Shown here: one piece after another, positions 1-8,085 of the stretch
Layout of the letters: the number at the start of each line of letters is the position of its first letter
How positions within the stretch are numbered: the stretch's first letter is position 1
From: JAGLCW01 sp964422555
GTDB lineage: Bacteria; Caldisericota; Caldisericia; UBA6126
Length of the DNA: 16,412 bases
Assembly: GCA_964422555.1 (NCBI GenBank)
Contig: CAYRBR010000033.1
Coordinates: forward strand, 1 to 16,412
Direction: 5' to 3'
The notes under the pieces: generated by a model
Seen by the model: only the letters and a program-made list of their open reading frames with translations
Told to the model about the DNA's origin: nothing
The model's database searches: none
Program-made: the position numbers and the translations under genes

Positions 1-309
1 AATATGGAAGCTTCCAAAAAATCGAAAGGGGAGTTCTATCACGAAATTGGATACTTTTCTCTGGCGAATCAAACTTATACCCCCATTATTCGTAAATGGA
101 TCTCAGAATTTGATTTGGATCCTTTTATATCGCTTGAGTTAATTCCCGATAGCAACCATCTTTCTATTCATGATTGGTGTGGATCCAGCGAAGAGCCGAG
201 AACGAATCAGGAATATTATTTTAATGCTGATGAGAAAACGATTCAATATATGGAGGAAGCTCCCCATACTACCGAAGAAACCGGTGTGTATGAGGTAGTG
301 AAGAGATGA
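1..309 (+). CDS. Hypothetical protein, 5' end outside window
   Basis: The frame is open from the first base to a TGA stop at 307-309, so this is probably the 3' part of a longer gene. An ATG at 4-6 could be the start, but its upstream region is not visible. The visible product is about 102 residues, hydrophilic, with many acidic and aromatic residues (for example WISEFDLDPF and HDWCGSSEEP) and no membrane segment. I do not recognise a family. The next gene has its own promoter about 100 bp downstream, so the two are probably separate transcription units. Confidence 0.5.
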   Translation, partial: NMEASKKSKGEFYHEIGYFSLANQTYTPIIRKWISEFDLDPFISLELIPDSNHLSIHDWCGSSEEPRTNQEYYFNADEKTIQYMEEAPHTTEETGVYEVVKR

Positions 310-407
310 TATATCTATGCTAAAACTTAGGTATTCATTTGACAACAGAGATTTGGTAATGATGTTGCTACAAAACTGGGAGCAAAATCCTAAAAAAACA
401 TAATATA

Positions 408-436
408 TTGCGAAACAATTCCTAACATATTATAAT
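408..436 (+). promoter_or_regulatory. Promoter of the DUF4143 ATPase gene
   Basis: A TTGCGA -35 element (408-413) is followed, after a 17-bp spacer, by a perfect TATAAT -10 element (431-436). The predicted transcript would begin near 443 and run only about 16 nt before the ATG at 459, which has GAGGTG at 449-454. Rest of the 310-458 gap: an isolated TTGACA at 339-344 lacks a partner at the right spacing, and nothing else is evident. Confidence 0.6.
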
Positions 437-458
437 AATTAGGGAATTGAGGTGAACA

Positions 459-1595
459 ATGATTCCCAGAATTTTGCATAAATGGATTGAAGATCGGTTT
501 TTTCAGGGGAAGGCTATTCTTGTTTTCGGAGCCAGACAGGTAGGGAAAACCACTCTGCTACAATCCATTCTGTCAAGTTATACTCAAGATACTTTGCTTT
601 TGAACGCTGATGAACCAGATGTTCGTGCTATTTTTACCCATGCAACTTCTTCGTTTATGAAAACTATTTTTGGTTCTAAAAAAATTATTTTCATTGATGA
701 AGCACAACGGATTCCAGATATCGGTATTACTCTTAAATTAATTGTAGATCAAATACCAGAAGTACAAATTATTGCATCTGGTTCTTCTTCATTTGAACTT
801 GGTAATAAAACTATAGAACCTCTAACAGGAAGAAAATTTGTATGCAATCTTTTCCCTGTTTCTTTTCAAGAAATGGTTTCGTATTCCGGATTGTTAGAAG
901 AAACACGCTTACTAAGGCATAGATTAGTGTTTGGTTGTTATCCAGAGATTATCACAAAACCAGGACAGGAGAAAGAACTTCTTTACCTTCTTACAGAAAG
1001 TTATTTGTATAAAGATCTGTATCGATTAAACGATATTATGAAACCGGAATTTTTAGAGAAAATTGTGAAGGCTTTAGCTTTACAAGTGGGAAGTGAGGTA
1101 TCGTTTAATGAGTTGGCACAACTTATTGGGATAGACCGAGCTACCGTGGAAAAATACATTGGCTTGCTGGAGCAATCTTATGTTGTATTTAAAGTTCCCT
1201 CCTTTAGTAAAAACGTAAGAAATGAAATTAAAAAAGGAAAGAAGATATATTTTTATGACAATGGAATTCGCAATGCAGTCATCAATTCTCTATGGAAAAT
1301 TGAAAATCGGCAGGATATAGGCGGATTATGGGAGAATTACCTGATGGCAGAAAGAAAGAAACTTTTAGCATATTGTGGCCTATATAGCAAGCAGTACTTC
1401 TGGCGAACTACACAACAACAGGAAATAGATTACATTGAAGAAAACGAAAAAGGGTTTCGTGCCTATGAGTTTAAATGGAATTCCAAGGCAAAATTAAAGA
1501 TCTCCAAAACCTTTTCCACTGCTTATCCAAACATCCCCGTGAAACTGGTAACTCCGCAGAATGTTCATTTGTTCCTGACAGATCCTTTTTTTTAG
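459..1595 (+). CDS. AAA_14 / DUF4143 family ATPase
   Basis: This is a 378-residue ATPase of the AAA_14 plus DUF4143 architecture, common in anaerobes and often found in accessory DNA. The Walker A motif is GARQVGKTT (residues 24-32), Walker B is IIFIDEAQ (76-83), and a sensor-like IIASGSSS lies at 104-111. A winged-helix-like segment (LAQLIGIDRATVEKYIGLLEQSYVV) is around residues 222-246. The C-terminal domain carries EID (322-324) and EFK (337-339), matching the PD-(D/E)XK-nuclease-like pattern seen in DUF4143 proteins. The ATG is preceded by GAGGTG and a good promoter. The cellular role of the family is not established, and proposals include DNA-associated or toxin-related functions. The gene appears intact and of normal length. 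Confidence 0.88.
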   Translation: MIPRILHKWIEDRFFQGKAILVFGARQVGKTTLLQSILSSYTQDTLLLNADEPDVRAIFTHATSSFMKTIFGSKKIIFIDEAQRIPDIGITLKLIVDQIPEVQIIASGSSSFELGNKTIEPLTGRKFVCNLFPVSFQEMVSYSGLLEETRLLRHRLVFGCYPEIITKPGQEKELLYLLTESYLYKDLYRLNDIMKPEFLEKIVKALALQVGSEVSFNELAQLIGIDRATVEKYIGLLEQSYVVFKVPSFSKNVRNEIKKGKKIYFYDNGIRNAVINSLWKIENRQDIGGLWENYLMAERKKLLAYCGLYSKQYFWRTTQQQEIDYIEENEKGFRAYEFKWNSKAKLKISKTFSTAYPNIPVKLVTPQNVHLFLTDPFF

Positions 1596-1731
1596 GCATT
1601 AAACAGCATTGTTAAAACAAATGCGGGTTATAACGAGCCTAAAACCTCGGCTACATTAAGAAAATTTACTACAGAAAGAGTGTCGTTTTGAAATTCCAGA
1701 TTCCCTGCATATAGCAAAACCCCGACAAATT

Positions 1732-1766
1732 TAGACAAATTTCAAGTAGAACTTATGATTTGTCTA
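1732..1766. repeat. 9-bp inverted repeat in the gap before the kinase gene
   Basis: TAGACAAAT (1732-1740) and ATTTGTCTA (1758-1766) are perfect inverted copies separated by 17 nt. They surround a possible promoter, TTAGAC (1731-1736), 17 bp, TATGAT (1754-1759). The dyad could be an operator or an RNA hairpin. The rest of the 1596-1773 gap shows only a weak bulged hairpin (1606-1624) with no T-tract, so no clear terminator for the ATPase gene is visible. Confidence 0.35.
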
Positions 1767-1773
1767 GATTCGC

Positions 1774-2772
1774 ATGATATACTTCATGAACATGAAGTAT
1801 ATCAAACAAAAACCACTAATAAATGTGCTACGTTCTGTTCCAGTAGAGGAAGCTTTACTAAAGCTTCTGGAACAACAATATGGTATTTCTATTCAGCAGT
1901 TGTATTTGCATCGAGATATGATTGGGGCTGTATATATTGTTGTATCAAAAAAACAGAAATACATCTTTAAACTCTATCGAATACAAGATTCAGAAGCAGC
2001 CATTCAATCAACTGAAATTGTAGAATATTTGCATCGACAAAGTTTCCCTGTTGTATCCATACAATTGACACTGAAGCAAGAGCTGTATGTTTCCGTTTCC
2101 TTCCCCGAAGGGGAAAGGGTGGGAGTATTGTATGAATACATTCCAGGCAAAGAACCTCAAAAAGAACGTGTAGTTCAGCTTATGGGAACGATTATTGGGC
2201 AAATGCACAAGCTTATGAAAGAGTATCCAAAAAAACTCCGAGTTTTAACCAAGCAGCACTACATTGGGAACTTTTTGTCTCACATACAACGATTTCATCC
2301 TTCAAACTCCTTTTTACCTGCCATGACTGAGTATGGAAACCAACTTTGGCAACGAGTTTCTACGTTTGCACAGGGGTTTACCCATGGGGATGTGCATACT
2401 GGCAATGTTATTGAAACTCCTTCGGGTGAAATATATCTACTTGATTTTGATATTGCTTCCCATTCTTTTCCTTTGCTAGATTGTGCAACTATTTCAGATG
2501 CTACTAGCTTTGTTTCGGTAGAAAAAAAGAAAATGGTTCAAACTCTTCAACTATTTACCCGTTTTATGAAAGGGTATGAGAAAGTGCATTCTATTCAAGT
2601 ATCTTCCGAAAAAGATGTTTTAGACTGTATTGCCTTGCATCACTATGAATTGAATGGAACCATACCAGCCGTTCGCTTTCCCATACAGGGAAACTATTGG
2701 TTTACAGAAGACTATATAAAACTTCATTATCGTTGGATACATACCTGGGAAACAATCCGTAGAGAACTATAG
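1774..2772 (+). CDS. APH-family phosphotransferase (aminoglycoside/choline-kinase-like)
   Basis: A 332-residue kinase-fold protein of the APH family (PF01636 type), which phosphorylates small-molecule hydroxyls. The ATP-binding lysine is probably K66 in YIFKLYR. The catalytic loop is HGDVHTGN (204-211, base D206), and the metal-binding DFD is at 224-226, in place of DFG, as is usual in this group. The substrate cannot be told. It may be a homoserine-, choline- or antibiotic-type kinase, and the protein looks full length. The start is uncertain: ATGs at 1774, 1786 and 1792 are in frame and none has a Shine-Dalgarno sequence. All three lie in or at the edge of a perfect inverted repeat (1776-1803). 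An in-frame TAG at 1765-1767 rules out starts further upstream. Confidence 0.82.
   Translation: MIYFMNMKYIKQKPLINVLRSVPVEEALLKLLEQQYGISIQQLYLHRDMIGAVYIVVSKKQKYIFKLYRIQDSEAAIQSTEIVEYLHRQSFPVVSIQLTLKQELYVSVSFPEGERVGVLYEYIPGKEPQKERVVQLMGTIIGQMHKLMKEYPKKLRVLTKQHYIGNFLSHIQRFHPSNSFLPAMTEYGNQLWQRVSTFAQGFTHGDVHTGNVIETPSGEIYLLDFDIASHSFPLLDCATISDATSFVSVEKKKMVQTLQLFTRFMKGYEKVHSIQVSSEKDVLDCIALHHYELNGTIPAVRFPIQGNYWFTEDYIKLHYRWIHTWETIRREL
1776..1803. promoter_or_regulatory. Perfect 13-bp inverted repeat over the kinase start codons
   Basis: GATATACTTCATG (1776-1788) and CATGAAGTATATC (1791-1803) are exact reverse complements with only AA between them. The left arm contains TATACT (1778-1783), a good -10 hexamer, though no convincing -35 lies 16-18 bp upstream. 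The dyad could be a repressor operator, or in RNA a 12-bp hairpin with a GAAC loop that buries the start codons. Confidence 0.5.
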
Positions 2773-2846
2773 AGGAACTAAGTAAAGAATACTTAATCAT
2801 GCTATACTTGTAGTTGATTCGTAAGAACTTTTTAAGAGGAATAAGT

Positions 2847-3250
2847 ATGGATGCAAATAAAACGAAACCTGTAATTATGGTTTCATCTTCGGTCTATGGG
2901 GTAGAAGAATTACTCGATAGAGTTTACTCTCTTCTTACTATGTTTGGATATGAGGTTTGGATGTCTCATAAAGGAACAGTTCCTGTTATTTCTTCCAGAA
3001 CGGCTTTTGAAAACTGTATTGATGCTGTTAGAAAATGTGATTTGTTTTTGGGGATCTACGGGTAATTGATATGTATGAAGAAGCAATATTGTCACAAAAA
3101 CCACTTCATAAGAGACAAGGAAACTGGGTGCAAAAGTTTTCTACTGATGAGGATGTTCTTCTCTATGCTTCGGCTCAATTTTCTCGATTCCAGGAAGTAG
3201 AAGAGTTTCTTAAAGAAAATTTTCTGAATCTTTCTAAAGAGCTGAGATAG
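2847..3250 (+). pseudogene. DUF4062 protein, broken by internal deletion and frameshift
   Basis: The start is well marked: ATG at 2847 with AGAGGA at 2835-2840. The first 72 codons encode a DUF4062-like N-terminus (VIMVSSSVYGVEELLDRVYS, then CDLFLGIYG) and stop at 3063-3065. A second piece from about 3062 to the TAG at 3248-3250, in another frame, encodes 62 residues starting VIDMYEEAI and containing GNWVQKFSTDEDVLLYASAQFSR, which from memory of the family is the C-terminal part of the same kind of protein. The expected middle (roughly 70-80 residues, including the usual continuation after FLGI) is missing at the join. I read this as an internal deletion that also shifted the frame. It sits 12 bp before the AlbA_2 gene, the normal partner position. 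Confidence 0.75.
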
Positions 3251-3262
3251 GGGTTGTATAAA

Positions 3263-4684
3263 ATGAAGAAAGAAGAGATTTTAAAACAGCTTTCTATAGC
3301 AAATGATCAAGTAGTTCAATTTCAAGAGGACTCTGATTTATCAAAAATCGGAGCTACCGTCTGTGCTCTTCTAAATACAAAGGGAGGTTATCTTGTTACT
3401 ATCGCTAGTGGAAAGCATACAGATTGCAAAAAACTAGAGCCTCTTCTTTTAACTATAGAGAGAAGTATTCTTCAACAGATTTCTCCAAAGGCAGTGGTTC
3501 ACTTTGATTGTCAAGTTATCGAAAAGAGAGGAGTTTTTCTTATAGAAGTCCCAGCTGGGAAAGATATTCCTTATTCTTATAAGAATGATATATTTCTTCT
3601 CTCGGCGAAAAAAATACATAAAGCAGATATAAATACCATTCGAGATATGGTTTTGCGCAGGCAGAATGAGCCTGAACGATGGGAAAGGCGTTTTTCAGAT
3701 GCTCAGATTGATAGTGATTTAGATATTGATTATCTGCAATCAGTTATGCAGAAAATCCAAGACAAAGGTCGTTTTCATTTTGAGGCATTCAAGGAGCCGA
3801 GTGATGTATTGTCTTCCCTATCTTTAGAACGTTATGGGCGGTTAACAAATGCTGGAGATGTGATGTTCTGTAGAAATACAGCAGTAAGATATCCACAAAT
3901 ACGTGCCCAGGCAGTTCGTTTTTCAACTGATGCCACGGACGATGTGTATCAGGATATGAAGCAATTTGAAGAACCAGCACTTCTTTTACTAGAAGACCTT
4001 TACCTGTTTATTATTAGAAATGTTCCAACCATTGCTTCTTTTTCTCCTGGATCATTGGATAGACAAACCCATTCAGTTTATCCAGAATCAGCTATTCGAG
4101 AAGGGCTTGTTAATGCGATTGTTCATAGAGATTACAGTATTTATTCGGGATCTTTAAGGGTTAATATTTATCCTCAGCGATTGGAAATAATAAATTCAGG
4201 TATTTTACCGAAAGGGATTACCTTAACAGATCTTAACAAGGGGCATATTTCTGTACTTAGAAATCCGGATATCGCACAGATTTTTTATTTACGAGGAATG
4301 ATGGAAAAAACAGGACGAGGTAGTTTACTCATTAGAAAACTATGTCAACAACGTAATTTAGCTCCTCCAGAATGGAAAGTAAGGGAGAATAGGGTTGTAC
4401 TTACTTTCTTTACCCCGGAAGTTACCCCGGAAGTTACCCCGGAAGTTACCCCGGAAGTTACCCCGGAAGTTAAGAAGCTTTTAACAATTGTAAGCGGTGA
4501 AATGTCTCGAAAAGAAATGCAAGAAGAGTTAAAACTTAAAGATCCAGATTATTTTCGACTGTTTTATATAAAGCCAGCATTAGAGTGTGAATGTATTGAA
4601 ATGGTATACCCAGATTCACCTCGAAGCCCAAAACAAAAATACCGACTTACTAAGCTGGGCAAAAGGATCGCTAATAAGATTTGA
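3263..4684 (+). CDS. AlbA_2 / HATPase_c_4 ATP-binding protein with C-terminal winged helix
   Basis: A 473-residue putative regulator or ATPase. The N-terminal AlbA_2 (Schlafen-like) domain covers about residues 1-130 (QFQEDSDLSKIGATVCALLNTKGGYLV). A GHKL-like HATPase_c_4 domain follows (EGLVNAIVHRDYS, INSGILPKG, RNPDIAQIFYLRGMMEKTGRG). Next comes a low-complexity linker of five TPEV units, then a winged helix (SRKEMQEELKLKDPDYF, KQKYRLTKLGKRI). I chose the ATG at 3263 because GGGG lies at 3250-3253. A TTG at 3254 is in frame but has no ribosome site. The gene directly follows the broken DUF4062 gene, its likely functional partner. Family roles are unproven: transcription regulator or phage defence are both possible. 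Confidence 0.82.
   Translation: MKKEEILKQLSIANDQVVQFQEDSDLSKIGATVCALLNTKGGYLVTIASGKHTDCKKLEPLLLTIERSILQQISPKAVVHFDCQVIEKRGVFLIEVPAGKDIPYSYKNDIFLLSAKKIHKADINTIRDMVLRRQNEPERWERRFSDAQIDSDLDIDYLQSVMQKIQDKGRFHFEAFKEPSDVLSSLSLERYGRLTNAGDVMFCRNTAVRYPQIRAQAVRFSTDATDDVYQDMKQFEEPALLLLEDLYLFIIRNVPTIASFSPGSLDRQTHSVYPESAIREGLVNAIVHRDYSIYSGSLRVNIYPQRLEIINSGILPKGITLTDLNKGHISVLRNPDIAQIFYLRGMMEKTGRGSLLIRKLCQQRNLAPPEWKVRENRVVLTFFTPEVTPEVTPEVTPEVTPEVKKLLTIVSGEMSRKEMQEELKLKDPDYFRLFYIKPALECECIEMVYPDSPRSPKQKYRLTKLGKRIANKI
4412..4471 (+). repeat. Five tandem 12-bp units encoding TPEV
   Basis: The unit ACCCCGGAAGTT occurs five times without a mismatch (4412-4471) and is in frame, encoding (Thr-Pro-Glu-Val)x5. It lies in the linker between the HATPase and winged-helix domains of the AlbA_2 protein. 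Complete nucleotide identity between units suggests recent slippage expansion, and unit gain or loss would keep the frame. Confidence 0.95.
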
Positions 4685-4704
4685 GTATTACTTTACAGGT
4701 GTAT

Positions 4705-4726
4705 ATAACAATATATATATTGTTAT
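4705..4726. promoter_or_regulatory. Perfect 22-bp AT-rich palindrome upstream of serine hydrolase gene
   Basis: Each half is ATAACAATATA read inward, and the whole is a perfect palindrome ending 42 bp before the ATG at 4769. No T-tract follows, so it is unlikely to be a terminator of the preceding gene. A repressor operator or a DNA-melting element is possible. It contains -10-like TATA strings, but no convincing -35 was found. Confidence 0.4.
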
Positions 4727-4768
4727 TGTGAAAACAAATTTAGGTTTCTATTAGAATTAGAGGTGCCT

Positions 4769-5755
4769 ATGAAGATACATGAACTGATTCCCGATACTTT
4801 TAACGGAGTAGTATCCATTACAAGAAACGATACTGTTATTTTCCAGGAATCCTATGGATATGCAGATCTACCCAATTTGATTCCCAATGAACTCGATACC
4901 CGATTCCCCACTGCTTCAGCTGGCAAAGTGTTTGTGGCAACTGCTATTTTACAGTTCATTCATCAGAATAGAATTTCCTTCACAAGCACAATAGGGGAGT
5001 TGTTATCATTCGATTTACGCCAGATTAATCCAAATATTACAGTTCGTCAATTACTGAACCATACTTCAGGCATACCAGATTATTTCGACGAAAGTGTAAT
5101 GACTGAATATGCAGAATTATGGGAAGAGTTTCCGAATTACAAAGTGCGAACCTCCTCCGATCTACTACCATTGTTTATTGAGAAACCAATGATGTACACA
5201 CCGGGAGAAAAATTCCAGTATAACAATTCGGGTTATGTTGTGCTTGGATTGATTATTGAAACCGTTACTGGAAAGCCATTTGATGAATATTTACGTGACC
5301 ATGTTTTTAATCCCTCGGGCATGCTTGGAACCGGTTACTTTGAATTGGATCGTCTGCCAGCAAAATGTGCTAATGCATATATATACGATAAAGAAAAAGA
5401 AGAATACTATACAAATATATATAGTGTAGATGCAAAAGGTACAGGAGCTGGAGGAGCTTTTACTACCGTGGGTGATTGTAAGAACTTTTGGAAGAACCTA
5501 TTACAATATCATTTACTTCCTACAAAAATGGTACAGGAAATGATGTCTCCGCAAGTAGAAAAAGGATGCTATGGATATGGTTTATGGGTTAACAAAAAGG
5601 AAAACAAAGTTACTTCTGTTCATTTTGAAGGATGTGATCCGGGAGTCAGTTTTCTGTCAACCTATATACCTGAAAAAGAAATTGTGATTACCACTGTAAG
5701 TAACATGGAAAATAATGTCTGGAAATTACAAAAAGATATACAACAACTGATATAG
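4769..5755 (+). CDS. Serine hydrolase, beta-lactamase/penicillin-binding-protein fold
   Basis: A 328-residue protein of the class C beta-lactamase/esterase group (PF00144 type). The active-site SxxK is SAGK (S50, K53), the YxN motif is Y151-N152-N153 (QYNNSGYVVLG), and the third motif is H285-F-E-G followed by CDPG, which occupies the place of the usual HTGG-PG. RQLLNHTSGIPD is the typical flanking block. No signal peptide is seen, so a cytoplasmic esterase or peptidase is more likely than a secreted antibiotic beta-lactamase. The ATG at 4769 is preferred, with GAGG starting at 4760. A GTG at 4763 overlaps that ribosome site. The gene lies 50 bp before the DUF1295 gene, and the two may be cotranscribed. 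Confidence 0.88.
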   Translation: MKIHELIPDTFNGVVSITRNDTVIFQESYGYADLPNLIPNELDTRFPTASAGKVFVATAILQFIHQNRISFTSTIGELLSFDLRQINPNITVRQLLNHTSGIPDYFDESVMTEYAELWEEFPNYKVRTSSDLLPLFIEKPMMYTPGEKFQYNNSGYVVLGLIIETVTGKPFDEYLRDHVFNPSGMLGTGYFELDRLPAKCANAYIYDKEKEEYYTNIYSVDAKGTGAGGAFTTVGDCKNFWKNLLQYHLLPTKMVQEMMSPQVEKGCYGYGLWVNKKENKVTSVHFEGCDPGVSFLSTYIPEKEIVITTVSNMENNVWKLQKDIQQLI

Positions 5756-5805
5756 TATAGAGAGTTCTTTTAATAGTTTGTAGGATTTCTAAAGGAAGGT
5801 GCAAA

Positions 5806-6570
5806 GTGAACTATTATTTTTTGTTAGCCCTTATTTTGTTTGTATACATGAACCTTTGGTATATTGTATCGATTGTGTTTCACCGAGGTGATGTTGCTGA
5901 TACCGCGTGGGGACTGGGTTTTATTCTACTTGCCTGGGCTTCGTATTTTCTTTCTCCTGTAGCCAATTTTCGAGGACTATTGCTTGGTTTGTTAATTACT
6001 ATATGGGGATTGCGATTAGCGATTCATGTGTTTACTAGAAACAGAAAGAAAAAAGAAGACCCTCGCTATAATAAGTGGAGAAATGATTGGGGGAAGTTTT
6101 ATCTGCTTCGATCGTATTTTCAAATTTTCATTCTGCAGGGTTTCTTTTTGTATTTAATTGTGTTTCCTGTTTTGTTTGCAAATCAACATGCTACCCTATT
6201 CACCGGTTGGGATATTGCAGGGACAGTTATATGGATAACAGGATTTTTATTTGAATCCATTGCAGATGCACAACTAGCAAAATTTATTGCCAGTAAACCA
6301 CCGAAAGGTTCCATTATGCAAACAGGCTTGTGGAAGTATTCTAGACACCCAAATTATTTTGGAGAAGTAGTTCAATGGTGGGGTATTTTTGTGATTGCCT
6401 TGTCGGTACCGCAAGGTTGGATTACGATTTTTGGACCCCTTACAATTACTTGTTTGATTCTGTTTGTTTCGGGGGTTCCCATGCTTGAGAAACGACACCA
6501 GGGTAGACCTGGATATGCTGAATACAAAAGAAAAACCAGTGTATTTATTCCCCTACCACCCAAGAAGTAA
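5806..6570 (+). CDS. DUF1295 family membrane protein (steroid 5-alpha-reductase/ICMT-like)
   Basis: A 254-residue polytopic membrane protein. The conserved cofactor-side motif is SRHPNYFGE (residues 179-187), followed by VVQWWGIF, typical of DUF1295 and related reductases and isoprenylcysteine-methyltransferase-like proteins. Hydrophobic segments are visible near 3-24, 35-52, 58-75, 103-125, 134-152 and 188-222. The substrate is unknown: proposals for the family include lipid reductases or methyltransferases. The GTG start is supported by AAAGGAAGGTG at 5791-5801. The C-terminus ends in KRKTSVFIPLPPKK, as is common in the family. It appears intact. Confidence 0.85.
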   Translation: MNYYFLLALILFVYMNLWYIVSIVFHRGDVADTAWGLGFILLAWASYFLSPVANFRGLLLGLLITIWGLRLAIHVFTRNRKKKEDPRYNKWRNDWGKFYLLRSYFQIFILQGFFLYLIVFPVLFANQHATLFTGWDIAGTVIWITGFLFESIADAQLAKFIASKPPKGSIMQTGLWKYSRHPNYFGEVVQWWGIFVIALSVPQGWITIFGPLTITCLILFVSGVPMLEKRHQGRPGYAEYKRKTSVFIPLPPKK

Positions 6571-6706
6571 TAATAATTATTATCAGCGTCAAAAAAAGAT
6601 GATCAAAATTTTGGTTTGGGTTGTTCTTTGGTTTAGAATCTTATCATAGAAATAAGTGCAACCGAAGAAATGTAGGAGCAAAACACATATAAGTGAGGTC
6701 AAGAAT

Positions 6707-8056
6707 ATGTTAAAAACTGATGTATTAGTGATTGGTGGAAGTGCTGCAGGTTTAGTAAGTGCTGTAACAGCAAGAAGCAATTATCCAGATAAAAAAGTAA
6801 TGGTAATTCGCAAAGAAAACAAAGTAGTTGTACCTTGTGGAATTCCATATATTTTTGGATCTCTGGAAAGTAGTGATCAAGATGTAATTCCAGATGCTAA
6901 GCTTGAAAATGCTGGAGTAGATCTTCTGGTTGATGAAGTTATTTCTGTTGATTTGGAGAACAAAAAATGTACAACCCAGAAGGGTGAAGAGGTTGAATTC
7001 GAAAAATTAGTATTTGCCACTGGTTCTACTCCAAAAATTCCAAAATGGTTACCTGGAACCGAACTAGATAATGTTTTTACTGTTCCCAAAGACAAAGCCT
7101 ATCTGGATGTTTTTTCATCAAAACTCGATGGGTATAAAAAGATTGTGGTCGTCGGTGGAGGATTCATTGGCGTTGAAGTGTCAGATGAATTAAACAAAAT
7201 TGGGAAAGAAGTAACCTTAGTTGAAATGTTACCTCATGTTTTGGGAGCTGTGTTTGACGAAGAAGCAGCTACAAAAGCTGAGGATGCTTTAAAGGCCAGA
7301 GGAGTAACAGTCAAAACTGGGTCGGGTATTAAACAAATTACAGGTAACGGGAAAGTCTCTGGTGTGGTATTACAGAATGATGATGTAATTGAAGCAGATG
7401 CTGTTATTCTTTCTATGGGGTATGTAGCCAATACAGAACTAGCCGAAAAAGCTGGTTTAAGTATTAATAAGTTTGGTCAGGTTGATGTAGACGAATACAT
7501 GCGTACTGATAATTACGATGTATTTGCAGCAGGCGATTGTGCACAGAAACGAGATTTCTTTACACGTCGAATAACCCCTGGTATGTTAGCCTCTACTGCC
7601 TGTGCAGAAGCAAGAATTGTTGGTATGAATTTGTTTGAACTTTATACAACGAAAAACTTCAAAGGAACATTATCCATCTTTTTCACCGGCTTGGGAGAAA
7701 ATGGATTTGGTGTTGCTGGTTTAACAGCATCACAAGCAAAAAAACAGAATTTGGATGTACTAAAGGCTAAATTTGAAGGTCCTGATAAACATCCTGGTAA
7801 ATTGCCTGGAATGCACATGCAAACAGTAGAATTAATTGTTGCCAAAGGCTCTGGACTAATACTTGGTGGTACAGCAGTTGGTGGACAAAGCACGGGTGAA
7901 TTAATCAATATTATTGGAATGGCGATTCAAAACAACATGACCGTATACGATTTAATCACTGCTCAAATTGGAACTCATCCCTTATTAACAGCTCCTCCAA
8001 CCGCCTATCCATTAGTAAAAGCAGCCGAAGTTGCTGTGAAAAAACTTCGTAAATAA
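6707..8056 (+). CDS. FAD/NAD(P)-dependent oxidoreductase, CoA-disulfide reductase / NADH oxidase-like
   Basis: A 449-residue flavoprotein. The FAD-binding motif is VIGGSAAGL (residues 8-16), a redox-type cysteine is C44 in VPCGIPY, FATGSTPKIP marks the usual central loop, the NAD(P)H-binding motif is GGGFIG (150-155), and the second FAD motif is AAGDCAQ. The C-terminal third resembles the pyridine-nucleotide-disulfide reductase dimerisation domain (GTHPLLTAPPTAYPL). The single cysteine in the CGIPY setting suggests CoA-disulfide reductase, persulfide reductase or water-forming NADH oxidase activity, and sequence alone does not decide between them. The ATG at 6707 has GTGAGGT at 6693-6699. An upstream in-frame TTG (6656) lacks a ribosome site. 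A possible weak promoter (TTGTTC 6621, TATCAT 6642, 15-bp spacer) precedes it. Confidence 0.88.
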   Translation: MLKTDVLVIGGSAAGLVSAVTARSNYPDKKVMVIRKENKVVVPCGIPYIFGSLESSDQDVIPDAKLENAGVDLLVDEVISVDLENKKCTTQKGEEVEFEKLVFATGSTPKIPKWLPGTELDNVFTVPKDKAYLDVFSSKLDGYKKIVVVGGGFIGVEVSDELNKIGKEVTLVEMLPHVLGAVFDEEAATKAEDALKARGVTVKTGSGIKQITGNGKVSGVVLQNDDVIEADAVILSMGYVANTELAEKAGLSINKFGQVDVDEYMRTDNYDVFAAGDCAQKRDFFTRRITPGMLASTACAEARIVGMNLFELYTTKNFKGTLSIFFTGLGENGFGVAGLTASQAKKQNLDVLKAKFEGPDKHPGKLPGMHMQTVELIVAKGSGLILGGTAVGGQSTGELINIIGMAIQNNMTVYDLITAQIGTHPLLTAPPTAYPLVKAAEVAVKKLRK

Positions 8057-8085
8057 CCTGTTTACAAGTTAAAAATGCAAAAATG

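Noticed and set aside
339..344. TTGACA consensus -35 element in the first gap
   Set aside because: No -10 hexamer lies at 15-19 bp. The TTGCGA/TATAAT pair closer to the gene explains its transcription better.
1755..1970. 71-codon plus-strand frame overlapping the kinase start
   Set aside because: It is out of frame with the kinase, which has clear family motifs. Its composition (many Cys, Ser and Tyr) is typical of a shadow frame.
4412..4471. CRISPR-like direct repeats
   Set aside because: The 12-bp units are contiguous without spacers and encode an in-frame TPEV linker.
6464..6649. Small plus-strand frame overlapping the end of the DUF1295 gene
   Set aside because: Most of it overlaps the conserved DUF1295 C-terminus in another frame. 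No ribosome site or family pattern is seen.
6656..6706. Longer N-terminus for the flavoprotein from a TTG at 6656
   Set aside because: The ATG at 6707 has a good ribosome site and begins directly before the FAD-binding motif, as in the family. The extension has no ribosome site.
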